Part shown: positions 1 to 10,993 of the stretch, piece by piece | Numbering within the stretch: the first letter of the stretch is position 1 | Layout: each line of letters begins with the position of its first letter | Assembly: GCA_027405735.1 (NCBI GenBank) | Contig: JAPEHQ010000016.1 | Span: 1,195,309-1,259,308, forward strand | Direction: 5' to 3' | Source of the DNA: Mucor racemosus | Lineage: Eukaryota > Mucoromycota > Mucoromycetes > Mucorales > Mucoraceae | DNA length: 64,000 nucleotides | Program-made: the position numbers and the translations under genes | The notes under the pieces: generated by a model | Databases searched by the model: none | What the model saw: the letters and a program-made list of their open reading frames with translations, nothing else | What the model was told of the DNA's origin: nothing

Positions 1-30
1 ACCACTCAACGGTTATGCATATCTACTTAC

Positions 31-2111
31 TGGATGTGCCATTCCTCTGGTATAAATAGTCAGATAATCTCCTCCTTGACAATGCTTTTGAGAAACAAGC
101 AATTCTCTAGGATCAGAAATTATCTCCTCATCTATACTCTCATATGAAGATGCAGAGCATTCATTTGTTGTGTATGACCAAGGGAATCGATGAACTACTG
201 CAGGTAACACTTCTTCTACTTTGATATCAATCAATAACTCAAGATTTAACCAACGATTGGATGATTTATCAACGGGTTTGTTCAATCTAAATCGAGAAAT
301 TCCTTGATCCAAAATGTCCATTTTGTTTTCGAAATTCAAACATGTGTATCCCGCAATAGGTAGTTGTGGTAAAGATTTTGGTTTTGTTGCTGTAGTTGTC
401 TCTTTTGCTGTCCCAAGTGGCCAAATACCCATTTTGGCTAACCCTTCACGGAATACAGTATTGGTATGGCGAGCAGCAACAACAAAATTGAGTGAAAACG
501 GCTCTTCAACTTGGCTGTAAATGTGTACACAAATTAATCTTTTGGTCATTTTACAATGTGCTAAATACTTACAATACTAAAGCTTCATCATAAGGTCTAT
601 CAGCACTTATATTTCTCTCGACCTTGCGCAAAACACCACGTTTAGAAGCCATGGTTACATCGTTTAATTGCACATGTAGCTCATAATCGCAATCTAGAAC
701 CACAATAATACGTTCGATACATGAAGGAGGTGAATGTCGACAATAGATAAGGAGATAAAGGATAACAATTCCGAGTTAGTTATACAACGCACATACGCTC
801 ACGCATTATATTTAGAAAACTTACCACGAGTAGAAGCAAGATTGATGATCTGCATAACTATAAACAGCCATGTTACTACCTGGTTATTGCCATTTTTGCA
901 TACAGAAATACATACCTCGGCAATACATGATTCTTTTTGGAGTAACAAATGTTCTCTTATTCATAACATTGGAGGTTCTTTTACTCGAAGGCGAAATCTT
1001 TTGTTCCAATTGATTTCTAATGTATATAGTTAATATTTATACAAACACGCTCAGCTAGAAGCATCTACCTTAAATATGTGAAATGGTCAGCATCAGTACC
1101 ATAGACTAGTTCCTCGGAAAATCCCAACTTTTTAACTTGTTTCTGTTGCTCTGGCTCATCCATACTCGATAAATCAGATGCACTGGTAGCAGCACTGATC
1201 GAAACAACTGGCGGAAAATTGTCGAGATTACTACTACTATTCAAACGCAACATGGCGTTTCCACCAAAACTAGTAACCGAATGATACTTTTTAGAAACCA
1301 ATAAGCCAAGGCTTTGTACCTGAGGAGAAGCAAGTAGCATCTTTTGATTCAACCAAGTAGCGGCACGTTTGAGATGAATTTGTCCCTTGGAAGCTGCACG
1401 TGTCATCTTTAATGTAGCATGTTTCTTCAAGATACTTGTTTTACTACATAACTCGATGCTATTGCTGCTAATAGTTAGCTCTGATTCTTCTTTGTTTGGT
1501 AAAGGAGGTAGGGGTCTCTGTTCTTCTTCACGTACTTGAGCGTCTACATTATTTGTTACAATTGTCAAATCTGGACATGTTTGGCTTTTTCTTGTACTGT
1601 TCATCATTAAAACGGCTTTTTCTACGACATCTTGATCATCATCATCTAAACAAGAAGAACTTGTATCATCGTTATCCAATAACTCTTGTATAATACGATC
1701 CATGTCAAGTGAATGCTCGCTGTCATTATAGGAAGAAATTGAAGAGACTAAAGAAGGAGTTGATAGTTCATCGTTCTGTTCTTGTTCGTTGATAGATAAT
1801 TCAGGGGCACTGCTATCTGAATGTCCTTGGTCATTCTTGATTAATGCTTCTGCTGCTGCTGTTGCTGCTATTGCTTGCTTTTGACTTTTCTGGTTTTTAA
1901 CCATTTGTAACAAAGCCTTTTGAATAATATTAGCATTCATCGTTGTTGCTTTTGTTAGAGTATTATTTTGTGTTCCTAGATACGTTTCCTTATTATCAGA
2001 TATTGATTTAAAAGGAGCAATACGCTTAGCATAACGTTGAGATTTGAACTTTTTGATGGAATCTGACCATCCCAAGCGAGCATTGGTAGTACTATGTGAT
2101 CTTGAATACAT
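31..2111 (-). CDS. Unknown fungal protein, N-terminal 594 residues, runs off left edge
   Basis: Exons (minus strand) 2111-1069, 1016-916, 857-825, 693-573 and 514-31, then a GTAAGT donor at 30-25, so the gene continues outside the window. All phases join without a stop. What looks like two genes (a 348-residue ORF and a smaller one 100 bp further on) is joined by a 52-nt intron with a GTAGAT donor, TTAAC branch point and TTAG acceptor. The first 350 residues are low complexity, rich in Ser, Asp and Gln, with an Ala-rich helix-like stretch near residues 80-95. From about residue 350 the sequence becomes ordered, with a run of predicted beta strands (YELHVQLNDV, then DEALVFQVEEPFSLNFVVA) that recalls a C2-like sandwich; that is inference only. 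No family recognised. Exon 3 is a 33-nt micro-exon. The start is the first ATG of the long ORF. Confidence 0.72.
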
Positions 2112-2710
2112 TTTGATTTTAAAAAGAGAAAAAAGAGAAACGTTTGATAAAACAAAAGGAAAATAATATTCTTATTATCAACAGCACTGAAAATAGAATA
2201 ACGTTCTTCATATTATCATTCTTTCCATATATTCAATGTCTTTTTTTTTTTTTTATTCAAAAAGTGTCAACTTTGAAATGTTGTTAAGCAGTAAATACAC
2301 ACAATCTCGCCTTGTAATTCTCCGATGTACAGCAGTGTAGTACATTCTTCAAATTTATATATCTCTTTTGGATACAGGTTAGATTCAGAATTAAAGGAGG
2401 AGATCGCTTTTTTTCCTTTACAGATTTGTGTATTCATGCTTAAGATCTGAAATAGACTATAAAACATGATTTTTCATTAAAACAAGGAGGATGAGATGGA
2501 TGGGGAGATTTAACCCGCCAAATATTTTACTTTATTATTATTATTACGAAATAAATAAATAATGCTGTATGTGTGTAAATAATGATGTTATGATAATAAA
2601 AATGCCAATTGTAAATGAGTTAATACAAATACTTTGCAAAAAAAATAAAGTAGAGAAAGTATGATATTGTAGGGAGACAAGAAAAGTGTATATAGTTGTA
2701 ATTTGATAGC
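2112..2710. other. Intergenic, 599 bp
   Basis: This lies between the start of the unknown gene and the 3' end of the GH16 gene, so it holds the promoter of the former and the terminator region of the latter. AT-rich, with a T-run near 2239-2254 and AATAAA-like strings near 2550 and 2644. A 66-codon minus ORF at 2267-2467 has no recognisable features and I do not call it. Confidence 0.6.
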
Positions 2711-3799
2711 TTAATTGTGTTGAGGATCACAATCAATTACAACGTCCTTGATGTATGCCGTAACAGGTTCATCTTGCTTGCTCCACTATCAAACAGAAAC
2801 TTGTTAAACCAATCATTTAATGTATAGAAACAACGTTTTACTTACATCAATTGGCCCTCTAGCCCATTGAGCAGTGCCACTAGCACCACTACCATCCCAA
2901 AGACCAATTTGAACACGACTATATATATATATATATATATACGTAATGAGATTATATGAATAGTATTTCAAGTATATATTAACTTACGCAGCATGTGTAG
3001 GATATGCAGGCTCACTTCCGTCTTTGGGATCAGTTTCTTCTCTGGTTACTGTACGAATTTCATTGCCATCAATCTTCCAAACAATTTTCTCAGGGGACCA
3101 TTCAATAGAATATGTATAGAATTGATCATAAACATTGCCTTGGGGAGCATTAATGACCTCTCCATTTTCACCATAGACAATATGAGGACCATAAAAGTAA
3201 TTGCTCCTACAAAATAACTGTTAGTTTAAAGAGTAATAGACAAAATGCTGAAGACTCAATTTACGTAATTTGGTCTGCTGGACCAGCTAATAATTCAAAA
3301 TCAAGTTCATCGCCATTATCCGCAATCAAAATGACAGCAGTTACGGCACCAGGAACCTTTGCAGACTTTACAGTAGCTGTAAATTTACCATATTGCATGT
3401 ATGTTGTTGCATTAAAAGTGAACCCTTTTCCTTCATATTTATTGTATCTCAATTCTACGTCAAATGTTAGGACATTACATTATTTAATTTGATTATTTAC
3501 ATACTCTCAGGTGTATCATTATCAGTAAGGGCTTCATATTTTGATTCATACTGTGGAGGCTTTAAAATCTTCATTTTGAGACCATCGGGAGTAATATCAT
3601 AAGTTTCTTCAGTAGAACCTCTTTGTAATTCCCAACCTTCAGTAGTTTCTGCAAAATTAGTGTTCATATTTTTGCATCCAGGATTTCCACGACGATACAA
3701 TGCAGAACTAGCAGCAGCATTGTAATCAATGTAACGTGCTTGTACTGTCAATGCAGAAGAGATCAATAAAAGTCCTGCTGAAATGTAAGAAACTAACAT
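2711..3799 (-). CDS. Secreted GH16 family glucanase/transglycosylase (CRH-like)
   Basis: Five exons: 3799-3505, 3454-3265, 3206-2988, 2918-2846 and 2785-2711, giving 283 residues. Residues 1-21 form a signal peptide (hydrophobic core, Ala-rich end). The GH16 catalytic motif ExDxE is present as ELDFE, with E148 and E152 as the expected nucleophile and acid/base and D150 between them. Downstream, YSIEWSPEKIVWKIDG is the usual beta-jelly-roll strand pattern. Enzymes of this type cut or re-join beta-glucan and link chitin to glucan in the cell wall. Unlike yeast Crh1 there is no Ser/Thr-rich tail or GPI signal after the domain: the protein ends about 10 residues after its last strand, so it is probably soluble or loosely wall-bound. 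The third intron (2987-2919) ends in a (TA)n run. Substrate cannot be decided from sequence. Confidence 0.9.
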
Positions 3800-4208
3800 G
3801 ATTTTTTAATGTATTAAGAATATCTACTTTTTTTTTTCTTTTTTTTCCCATTAAATCATCGAGTATTTATATATAAAAATAATTCTATTATTTCAAGGGG
3901 TCTATATTATACATTTATAAGATCTTGAAGGGAGCAAAAGCAGTGTACAAGAATAAATTTATACATTACGAGAGACATGTTCAGGGAGCCCCCATGTCAA
4001 AGGGGGCAATTATATGAGTTTCGTAATAAAGGAGATACTGTATGTAATGTATATACAATTGTACATACAATAAAAGAACGATGCACCCCCTCTCCTTTTG
4101 CTTACCCGCCTTTCAATTGTTTTTATTTTTTTTTTCACATATTTCAATTTCGTATATATGTTTAAATTACTGAATTTCTGATTTATTTTGTGAGTGTATA
4201 TATTATAT
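3800..4208. other. Intergenic, 409 bp
   Basis: Promoter side of the GH16 gene and 3' side of QCR10. A T-rich stretch lies at 3829-3848, and TATATAAAAATAA near 3869 is a plausible TATA region for the GH16 gene. Small ORFs here overlap each other on both strands and have no family features. Confidence 0.5.
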
Positions 4209-4501
4209 CTAATCTTCCTCATTAGTAGAAGGAAGAGCCCAGTAACTACCAACAACAGGGATCTTGCTCAAAATATCCTTCTTCAACAAAGGAATATCAG
4301 AACCCAAAAGAAGAACAGCAGAACCAGCACCAACACCCCAGGTGGCAAGGTTAGGAGCACTGAGAAATAAAAATAATAATAAATTAATATAAAAAATATG
4401 CAAATCAATTCTTGTTATTTTTTCTCTCTTTACATCTTGATAAGTTTCTCGGGTGAGAGAATAGAGAAGTGAGGGGAAGTGACAATTTTAGCGACAGGCA
4501 T
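4209..4501 (-). CDS. QCR10: Cytochrome bc1 complex subunit 10
   Basis: Two exons, 4501-4434 and 4359-4209, encode 72 residues. The fold is that of the small single-pass Qcr10/UQCR11-type subunit: a short matrix N-terminus, one hydrophobic helix (about residues 26-44, ATWGVGAGSAVLLLG), then the family pattern P-x-x-K-x-D-I-L-x-K-I-P-V-V-G-S-Y. It would sit in complex III in the inner mitochondrial membrane, near the Rieske protein. Length matches the fungal family (about 70-80). There is no cleavable targeting peptide, as usual for this subunit. The intron (4433-4360) uses a GTAAAG donor. Confidence 0.88.
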
Positions 4502-4874
4502 TTTTGATATTATAAGAACAAAAGGTGGAAAAATAAGAAAATATCAATATCAGGGCCCTTTTCCAAATTTGAAAATTGCTGGTATCTGTGATATTTAACC
4601 CACCCTACTCATGATGACATCAGTTGAGCGCAAAGGTCTAGGTTGGGCGGCGCTGCTGCTGCTGCTGGTGGTGGTGGGATTGATTTTTCAGAAAAAAAGT
4701 TTAGAATCAGACTTAAAGGGTTTTTATGAAAGCTCATGAATAGCTATCATGGTAAATAAAACTGGTAGTAATAGCTCAATATGTCAGATTTATCTTTGTA
4801 TTTTTTATTTTGCTTTAAATTGATTCAAAAAATATTTACATGCACCGAAATATAAGTATGTCGAATTAAAAAAA
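4502..4874. other. Intergenic, 373 bp
   Basis: Upstream of QCR10 and downstream of the RhoGAP gene. It holds a GC-rich island in otherwise AT-rich DNA: a (GCT)n/(GGT)n run at about 4647-4679. This may be part of the QCR10 promoter; no named site is recognised. Confidence 0.45.
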
Positions 4875-6294
4875 TTATTTATTATGGCTTGTTTCAATGA
4901 CAGATTTGTTTAATTGAACTACTTGTAAAGGATCATTAGGTCCATATCTCGATCTTCTCGAAGGCATTGTCTTTGCACGCTTCACTCTTGATTCTTTTTG
5001 TTGAGATGCTAGAACAGATAAAGGCGTTGTTGTGGAAGACGAGTTTAGTGAATCTGATAAATCTACGGATTTTTGATGTTGATGAGTATGATAAGGATGG
5101 CTAGTAGTATTAGAAATAGGCGTATGGAAAGTATTAATTGTGTTGTAACGAATGGGTTGACTATTATGACGCTGAGCAGATGGATGCTGTGGAGTCGATG
5201 TAGTTGTTGGGGTAGATAATGATTTATTAATATCCTGCTTTACATCTGTTGTTGGATTGTCACTTGAAGTTGCTGCTGCTACTGCTGCTGCTTCATCTGC
5301 CTCCTTTTGTTGCTGATTAAGTACAGTGAACCAAGATGAACGAGGCATTTTGAAACAATGTTGATGTTCAACTAAAAATTGAACTACTTTTTGAGAAGTC
5401 TTGTATTGAGTAGGATTTAATGCATGTTCTGGATTAAGTAAAATGCCAGGAGTAAATACAGAAGCCAAATTAAAAGTATCCATTTTTGTAATTTGAACAT
5501 TTTGACTGAATAAAGATAATAAATCCAATAGATAAAATAAAAGATATTGATGATGTTCTGGTAATTGTTCGATTAAATTTTGAAATTGTACAACTTTTTC
5601 ATCTTCTGTTGATGGAGTTGTTGAAGTGACAACATCACGAAATGGTTGATATAATTGATGTATAATAACAGGTTCAGGTAAATAATTCAAAAATCTTCGT
5701 AATACATTTGCTGCATCATGAACCGAAAATCCTTTCCAATCTAATTGTCTACCGTAATCTGGTGCTGTATTGAAGATTTGTTGTAATTGACCGATTCTTT
5801 TAGCACTATGCAATATATAAATAAATTGCCTGTTGAATAACCGCTAGATAGATGATATCCCATTTACCTGCCGCTCATGCGAAACACACCTTCAGTGTAT
5901 AAGCCTAATAAAAAGTCGGGGAGAGTGTGAGATTTTTTTTTTTGGTTTTTTTTTGTGGATACTGTTGGGCGATTTTTTTTTACCTTGGTCTTTAAGAAAT
6001 GAACCACATTTTGCTACAATAACTGGTATAAATCCAACATACTGAACATCATTGTCAACATAAGCAATAGCAGCTCGAGCACATTTCAAACTATCTTGTA
6101 ATGGAACGCCAAAGATTTGATCGTCTTTTTTTTTTTTTTTTTTTTTTGGACGATTAATTTAATATTCCAATTGATTGCTGCTCACCCTTTTTCTACATAC
6201 CTTGCTTTTGTGAAATTGGTTTATTATTCGAATTGTTTGTGACCTTTTTCCACCAACTTTTTATAGGTGTATCTTTATTTGAATCAATATCCAT
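4875..6294 (-). CDS. Rho GTPase-activating protein (RhoGAP domain)
   Basis: Four exons: 6294-6201, 6124-5984, 5904-5868 and 5805-4875, encoding 400 residues. The RhoGAP domain spans about residues 35-235. It opens with IFGVPLQDSL, carries the arginine finger in GVFRMSG (R87), and continues with the conserved LPEPVI and FNLASVFTPGIL motifs. The protein would speed GTP hydrolysis on Rho/Cdc42-type GTPases and so limit polarised growth or wall signalling. The remaining C-terminus is low complexity (Ser, Thr, His, Gln-rich) and ends in a basic patch. No BAR, PH, LIM or SH3 domain is seen, so the regulatory part is minimal. Exon 3 is only 37 nt, and the arginine finger is encoded in it. The specific GTPase cannot be told. 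Confidence 0.9.
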
Positions 6295-7968
6295 TGATCT
6301 ACCGTTGTAAGGTTTTATTTTCTGCAGAAAAAAAAAAAAAAAAAAAAAAAATAGTTTGAAAAAAGAGAAAAAGAAGCAAAATATTATAAAAAGACTTTAT
6401 TTTTTTTATTTCGCGTATGATGATATAAAAATAGTAAAATAACCAAAAGCGGGTATCAAATTGATTACCCAAAATATAATTGACACACACATATAAACAC
6501 ATGGCCCGAATTTAATTCCTTATAATATATCATGGGTGGTTAAGATCACGGCAAGTTATTTCTATACGCCACAATTAGCGCACATTCCAGTTGCATCTTT
6601 AGTTTTTACTCTTTTAATCGGCATAATTTGATTGCAGAACTGTAACTAATGTATATTCCTTGGGATTAAAGAGATCATCGTAGAACTCCGTTTTCCCAGT
6701 TCATGATCTAGTGTAACAATTTTCACCATTGTTGGTACTTTTAGTAATTGGCTGAGAAAATTAACGCAGTATTATGTTGGGAATGTAGTGTGTATACCTT
6801 TACAGTTTTCGTATGAAATTTTGTTGAGAAAAAAATGATGTTAAATTGAGACTAAAAAGCGAAAATTGAGCCTTGGGAAATCGAACATTTGAGGTATTGG
6901 ATAAGGTAGAATGGACAACAGTTTTATAAAGAATGCAATTGATATAATATATAATATTGGGTCTGCAACGTTATTATTATTATTTATCATTTGTCATCAA
7001 GGGTACATGTATATTTTTTTTTCGGTGCACCCTCTTCGGTCATAATTTTTGTTTGTTCAATTCCATGGTTAGAAAGAGCTTTCTAATCCACCGAAACTCT
7101 TTGATATGGAGCTTATTGACTTTTAAAGACGCTCAAACCTAAATACAGCAGTGTTTCCAATTCTGGAAGAGTGTCTGCAACAAAAAGTTAATATGAGCGA
7201 CCCAATTATTGAGTGTTATTGAGCTTAAATACGATAGTTTTGGTCACGATACACCTTTTTTTTTTTTTTTGCATTTGCTAGATGCAAATTGCCAAAAAAA
7301 AAAAAAAAAAAAAAAATCCAAATAATCAAATCCATATATAATGGACGTAGAATACAGTAAATTCCATTTATTCAATGAGACTGCACTTATTTAAGTACTT
7401 TGAATGCTCCATTTTAATAGCTTATGCCTATTTTTACCGTCTCAAAGCATACCAAACGAATACTGCCATCTAGTAGATTCGTTTTGAAGTATTGTTACAA
7501 TTTTTTTAAATTAAAATTTCAATTCGACTTTTCAATCAAGAAATAAAACTCCTTACTAACGTAATAATTGATCACATATGACCAAAATAGCGCTATCTTT
7601 GTGATAGCAATGTTTGTTTATCGTCTGAGATCCGATTTGTTTGATATATCTCAATAAAGCTGAAACCGTGTTTTGTCAAAGATATCTTTAGATTTTGCAG
7701 AACAAACGTGCTGGAATAAAATATTAAAAGTTATACTGTAGAGTGTTAGATTACATATATTTTGTTGTTACATAGGTGGATCTTTATTATTCAGTTTTAA
7801 TCGCAAAAATCCTTGAAAAGTCAAATTTTATATTAAAATGTCAAATTGGAAAAATATGGTAATTGCATTTTCAAATTTCATACCCTGATCCTAACATATT
7901 TTTATTGTTTAATCTCATCTAATAAAAATTTGTTGTCACAAAGCATATAGCTATATAATATATGGACT
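6295..7968. other. Intergenic, about 1.67 kb, no gene seen
   Basis: AT-rich DNA between the RhoGAP start and the left end of the old inverted element. It contains homopolymer runs, including a long A-run near 6327-6350, and the poly(T)/poly(A) hairpin listed separately. Scattered ORFs of 60-70 codons have no domain features. Confidence 0.55.
7256..7316. repeat. Poly(T)-hairpin-poly(A) fold-back
   Basis: A run of 15 T is followed by a 23-base segment with the stem ATTTGC / GCAAAT around a TAGAT loop, then a run of about 23 A. The whole can fold into one long hairpin. It might be the remnant of a small fold-back element or chance expansion of two facing homopolymers. No target duplication seen. 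Confidence 0.5.
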
Positions 7969-8243
7969 CGATATGATACTTCCTGAAAAGGTTACACTCC
8001 ATAATTTAAAATGGATTTTAATTATTTTGTTTATAGTTGCTATACTTTCCTAAAATTTCAAAAACTCCAATTGTCACCATCTTCAATCTTCAAAATCGGA
8101 GCATCTTCTTTTTCTATGATTATATACAGATATACAGTAACCTCGTACTAAACACTTGGACTTGTATACCTTCGACACTGCCAAATAGATATGAATTAGT
8201 CGCATTATACTACCTCCTACCTATTCTCAAATTTATTTTACAT

Positions 8244-8492
8244 TGTTATGTCAGTGTTGTATCTTAGGTCGCACATTCAAGGTCTCAGTCAATATTCGGT
8301 ATTATAGTAAATCAACAGGAGTCCATGTTGATTCACATGCGTCTTATTAAATTGGTATAATGTCCTTAGATAGTAATTCTGTGTAATAGTTATAATGAAA
8401 AGTATATAAATACATCCTCTAGATGTATTGTTACAGTAATAAAAGATGCAATATTTTGGCAAGATTATTTCTTAAAACCGTTTGACATTTCA
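8244..8492 (+). mobile_element. Solo LTR, family A, TSD TACAT
   Basis: A 249-bp unit starting TGTTATGTCA and ending GACATTTCA, flanked by exact 5-bp direct repeats TACAT (8239-8243 and 8493-8497). It carries a TATA-like TATAAATACATCC near 8405. The uninterrupted target is seen in the inverted arm at about 14785-14815, which lacks the insert. TG...CA ends with a 5-bp duplication fit an LTR left by recombination. Confidence 0.88.
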
Positions 8493-8983
8493 TACATCTA
8501 ATGAAAGACTCAAAAACGCGTAAATTCCACTGCTTTTTTCTTGAAAACTGGGTCTCACTTTTCATCGCTGCTATACTTTTTGTTTCACTAAACAACACCA
8601 AAATAAAATTATATGCCAATGTACCTGAGATGTTGACCTTTAATCCAAAAACAAGTATCCAAAAATATCCTATTTTTTACAAGTGGTATTAATATTTCAG
8701 TGCTAATGTTTCAGATTTTTACACGTATTTCTCTACTATAAATTGAAAACTTTAGGCCCTCATATTTCTACAAAACGTTAAGCTACACTAACAATTTTTA
8801 ATAATAAAACTAGCATTAGTGTCGAGCCGGGTTTTGCCAGTCAAATTTACTAGTATAAGCTGGACTCAACAGCACACCTAAATAAAACTTGCTTGTTTTG
8901 AAGTGCTCTATAACATATTTCAGTATAAAAAATTCTGAGCATTTTTATTTTTTTTTCTTTTTTTTTGATATTTTTGTAGTCGA

Positions 8984-9678
8984 TGTTATGTCAATGCTCA
9001 TCATAGGTCTTGTGGAATATGTACACATTTATCCACTAACGTTATATTGATCTCCATTTCATCTGATTCTCAATTAAAGTACAGCTGACATGAATAGACA
9101 TTACACTACTAAATGATATATGCTGATTCATACTAATATAAATTTTCTACCAAGCTTCTATCCTAGCAACTTATAGTTAAAGACCAATCAACATAATGTG
9201 GATTTAATCACACCATTATGATCAAGGACCCATGAACTCTATGAATACACCGATTGGTTACTATCAAGATTTATGTCTGCCAAGGGATATTATTGGCTAT
9301 GTATGGACCTAGGAATGCTTACCTAATCTCTCTGATAAAAACTATAATAAAGAGGACATTTATTTATTACAAAAGTCCTCAAGTAGAATTTAACTTGATA
9401 ATAAAACCCTAATGTTATCTAGTCGAATTCTTACTGTTTTTTTATACTTTTTTTCCGTGAATAGCTCTGTCTGTTCCACAGGTCTCACATCCAAGATCAC
9501 AGTCTATAATTAGTGTTACAGCAAATCAATGTGGATCATTGATTTACATCATATTTTTAGATAGTAAACCCCTAGTAATAGTTATAATTAATGTATATAA
9601 ATACATCCAAAGGATGTATTGTTAATAAAAGTAGAATATTCTGGCAAGATCATTTATATAGACTCTTTTGACATTTCA
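8984..9678 (+). mobile_element. Solo LTR, family A, interrupted by another LTR, TSD GTCGA
   Basis: Starts TGTTATGTCAATG and ends GACATTTCA, with GTCGA on both sides (8979-8983 and 9679-9683). Removing the nested copia-like LTR and its duplication (475 bp) leaves about 220 bp that match the other family-A LTRs, including the TATAAATACATCC block near 9597. The pre-insertion target (GTCGATT before a CGTTATATT) matches the younger element near 29150-29175. Confidence 0.82.
9011..9480. mobile_element. Nested solo LTR, family B (copia-like ends), TSD GGTCT
   Basis: A 470-bp insert inside the family-A LTR. Its ends are perfect 7-bp inverted repeats TGTGGAA...TTCCACA, and it is flanked by exact 5-bp repeats GGTCT (9006-9010 and 9481-9485). 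TGTNGGAAT-type ends are usual for Ty1/copia LTRs. It contains ATAATAAAGAGG near 9346, a possible polyadenylation signal. No internal coding region is left. Confidence 0.85.
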
Positions 9679-9761
9679 GTCGATTCCAAAAGTTTTCGTT
9701 ATATTTAATTATTCTAAACGAGCCGAACTTTTTTTATGCAACCGAGCTTTTTTATGAAGTG

Positions 9762-10014
9762 TGAAATTTTAAAACGGTCTTAAGAAATAATCTTGCAAAA
9801 ATATTGCATCTTTTATTACTGTAACAATACATCCAGAGGATGTATTTATATACTTTTTATTATAGCTATTACACAGAGTTACTGTCTAAGGACACTATGC
9901 CACCAATTAACTAGGACGCATGTAAAACAACGTGGACGCCTGTTGATTTACTATAATACCGAATATTGACCAAGGCCTTGAATGTGCGATCTAGGATATA
10001 ATATTGACATAACA
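9762..10014 (-). mobile_element. Solo LTR, family A, inverted
   Basis: The reverse complement matches the family-A LTR from TGTTATGTCA (right end) to AATTTCA (left end), 253 bp, with the ATACATCC TATA-box block near 9830-9855. The 5 bases on each side (AAGTG and AAATC) do not match. The region beyond it lacks about 1.4 kb of the host element, so this copy probably took part in a rearrangement. Confidence 0.78.
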
Positions 10015-10630
10015 AAATCAGAGAAAACAAAACAACTGTTAAAAAACTGATACCCTAATATACATTAAGATCAAGATTGATAAAAGGTGCATTCATTGTG
10101 TAGTAAAAATAGCAACATTTTGATGGATAAAAATTACAGGAACAGGATGTTGTGTTTGCCTCAGGTTTTTTAAAAGGGGTTTAAAAGCATACTGCATCAA
10201 ACTTACTTAGCTGTTAAATACTCACCATGTGATATTAGCATCATCTTGTTTCATATTTAATTGCTGTATTATTAAAATTAAAGCTTTTCATAGCCTATAA
10301 TAATGACAATAGGATGCTTCTGATTTTAGATTGACATTTATTTATCATAAGGCGGGCTGATCATACGTTTGATACTACGATACTACTGTAGATGAAACCA
10401 GTCAATTTAATTTATGGAATTCGAATGAAAATACCGAGAAACCATTTGTAAGTACTTAAGTTGGTTCTGGAAAGCATTGAATAAATTGGCTTGGGACAAA
10501 GAGGGTAAAAATGCGGCAATAATAGGTCCCAGTGATGGCCATGTGCATGTTTCTGATGTTGGAGGGGTAAGACTAACACTCAATTTAAATTACCTCTAGC
10601 GCATTAATTATCAAGTAAGATCATATTATC

Positions 10631-10993
10631 TAGGATTTCACAAACAACGCATCGTATTACGGTTAACCGAGTTTGACTGCTTTAACGGGCCGTTTTTTAT
10701 GCAAACTCGAATGAGGGTATTCGAGTTTCTTCTTTTCTTTTTTTGTTAGCTAAGCTCGAAAACAGGATTGAAAAAATACTTCAAGTTGTGAAACTGTCAA
10801 ATATGCTATTATCGATTCATAATCCCATATTAACTTGACAAGGTTGCTATTAACAGCCTCCTTAAGGCAAACCAATACTTGCTCCCACCCCGTTTTTTAT
10901 CTGGGTTACAAAAGAACGGGCCGTTTTCCAACTCGAATCGAATGGCCGTTTCCGTTAAAACTCGATTCAAACTCGAATCGAAGCCCATTCCTA
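10631..10993. mobile_element. hAT-type MITE with 8-bp TSD ATATTATC
   Basis: A 363-bp insert that begins TAGGATT and ends with TCCTA (on the other strand TAGGAATGGGC). Exact 8-bp direct repeats ATATTATC flank it (10623-10630 and 10994-11001). The younger element copy has the same site empty at about 31192-31205. Short TAGGR termini with an 8-bp duplication are characteristic of hAT elements. Inside are repeats of the ACTCGAATCGA type near 10930-10980. No ORF, so non-autonomous. Confidence 0.83.

Noticed and set aside
734..1033. 99-codon plus ORF
   Set aside because: It overlaps three exons of the minus-strand gene and their splice signals, and has no features of its own.
2267..2467. 66-codon minus ORF upstream of the unknown gene
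   Set aside because: No splice path into the downstream gene was evident and there are no domain features.
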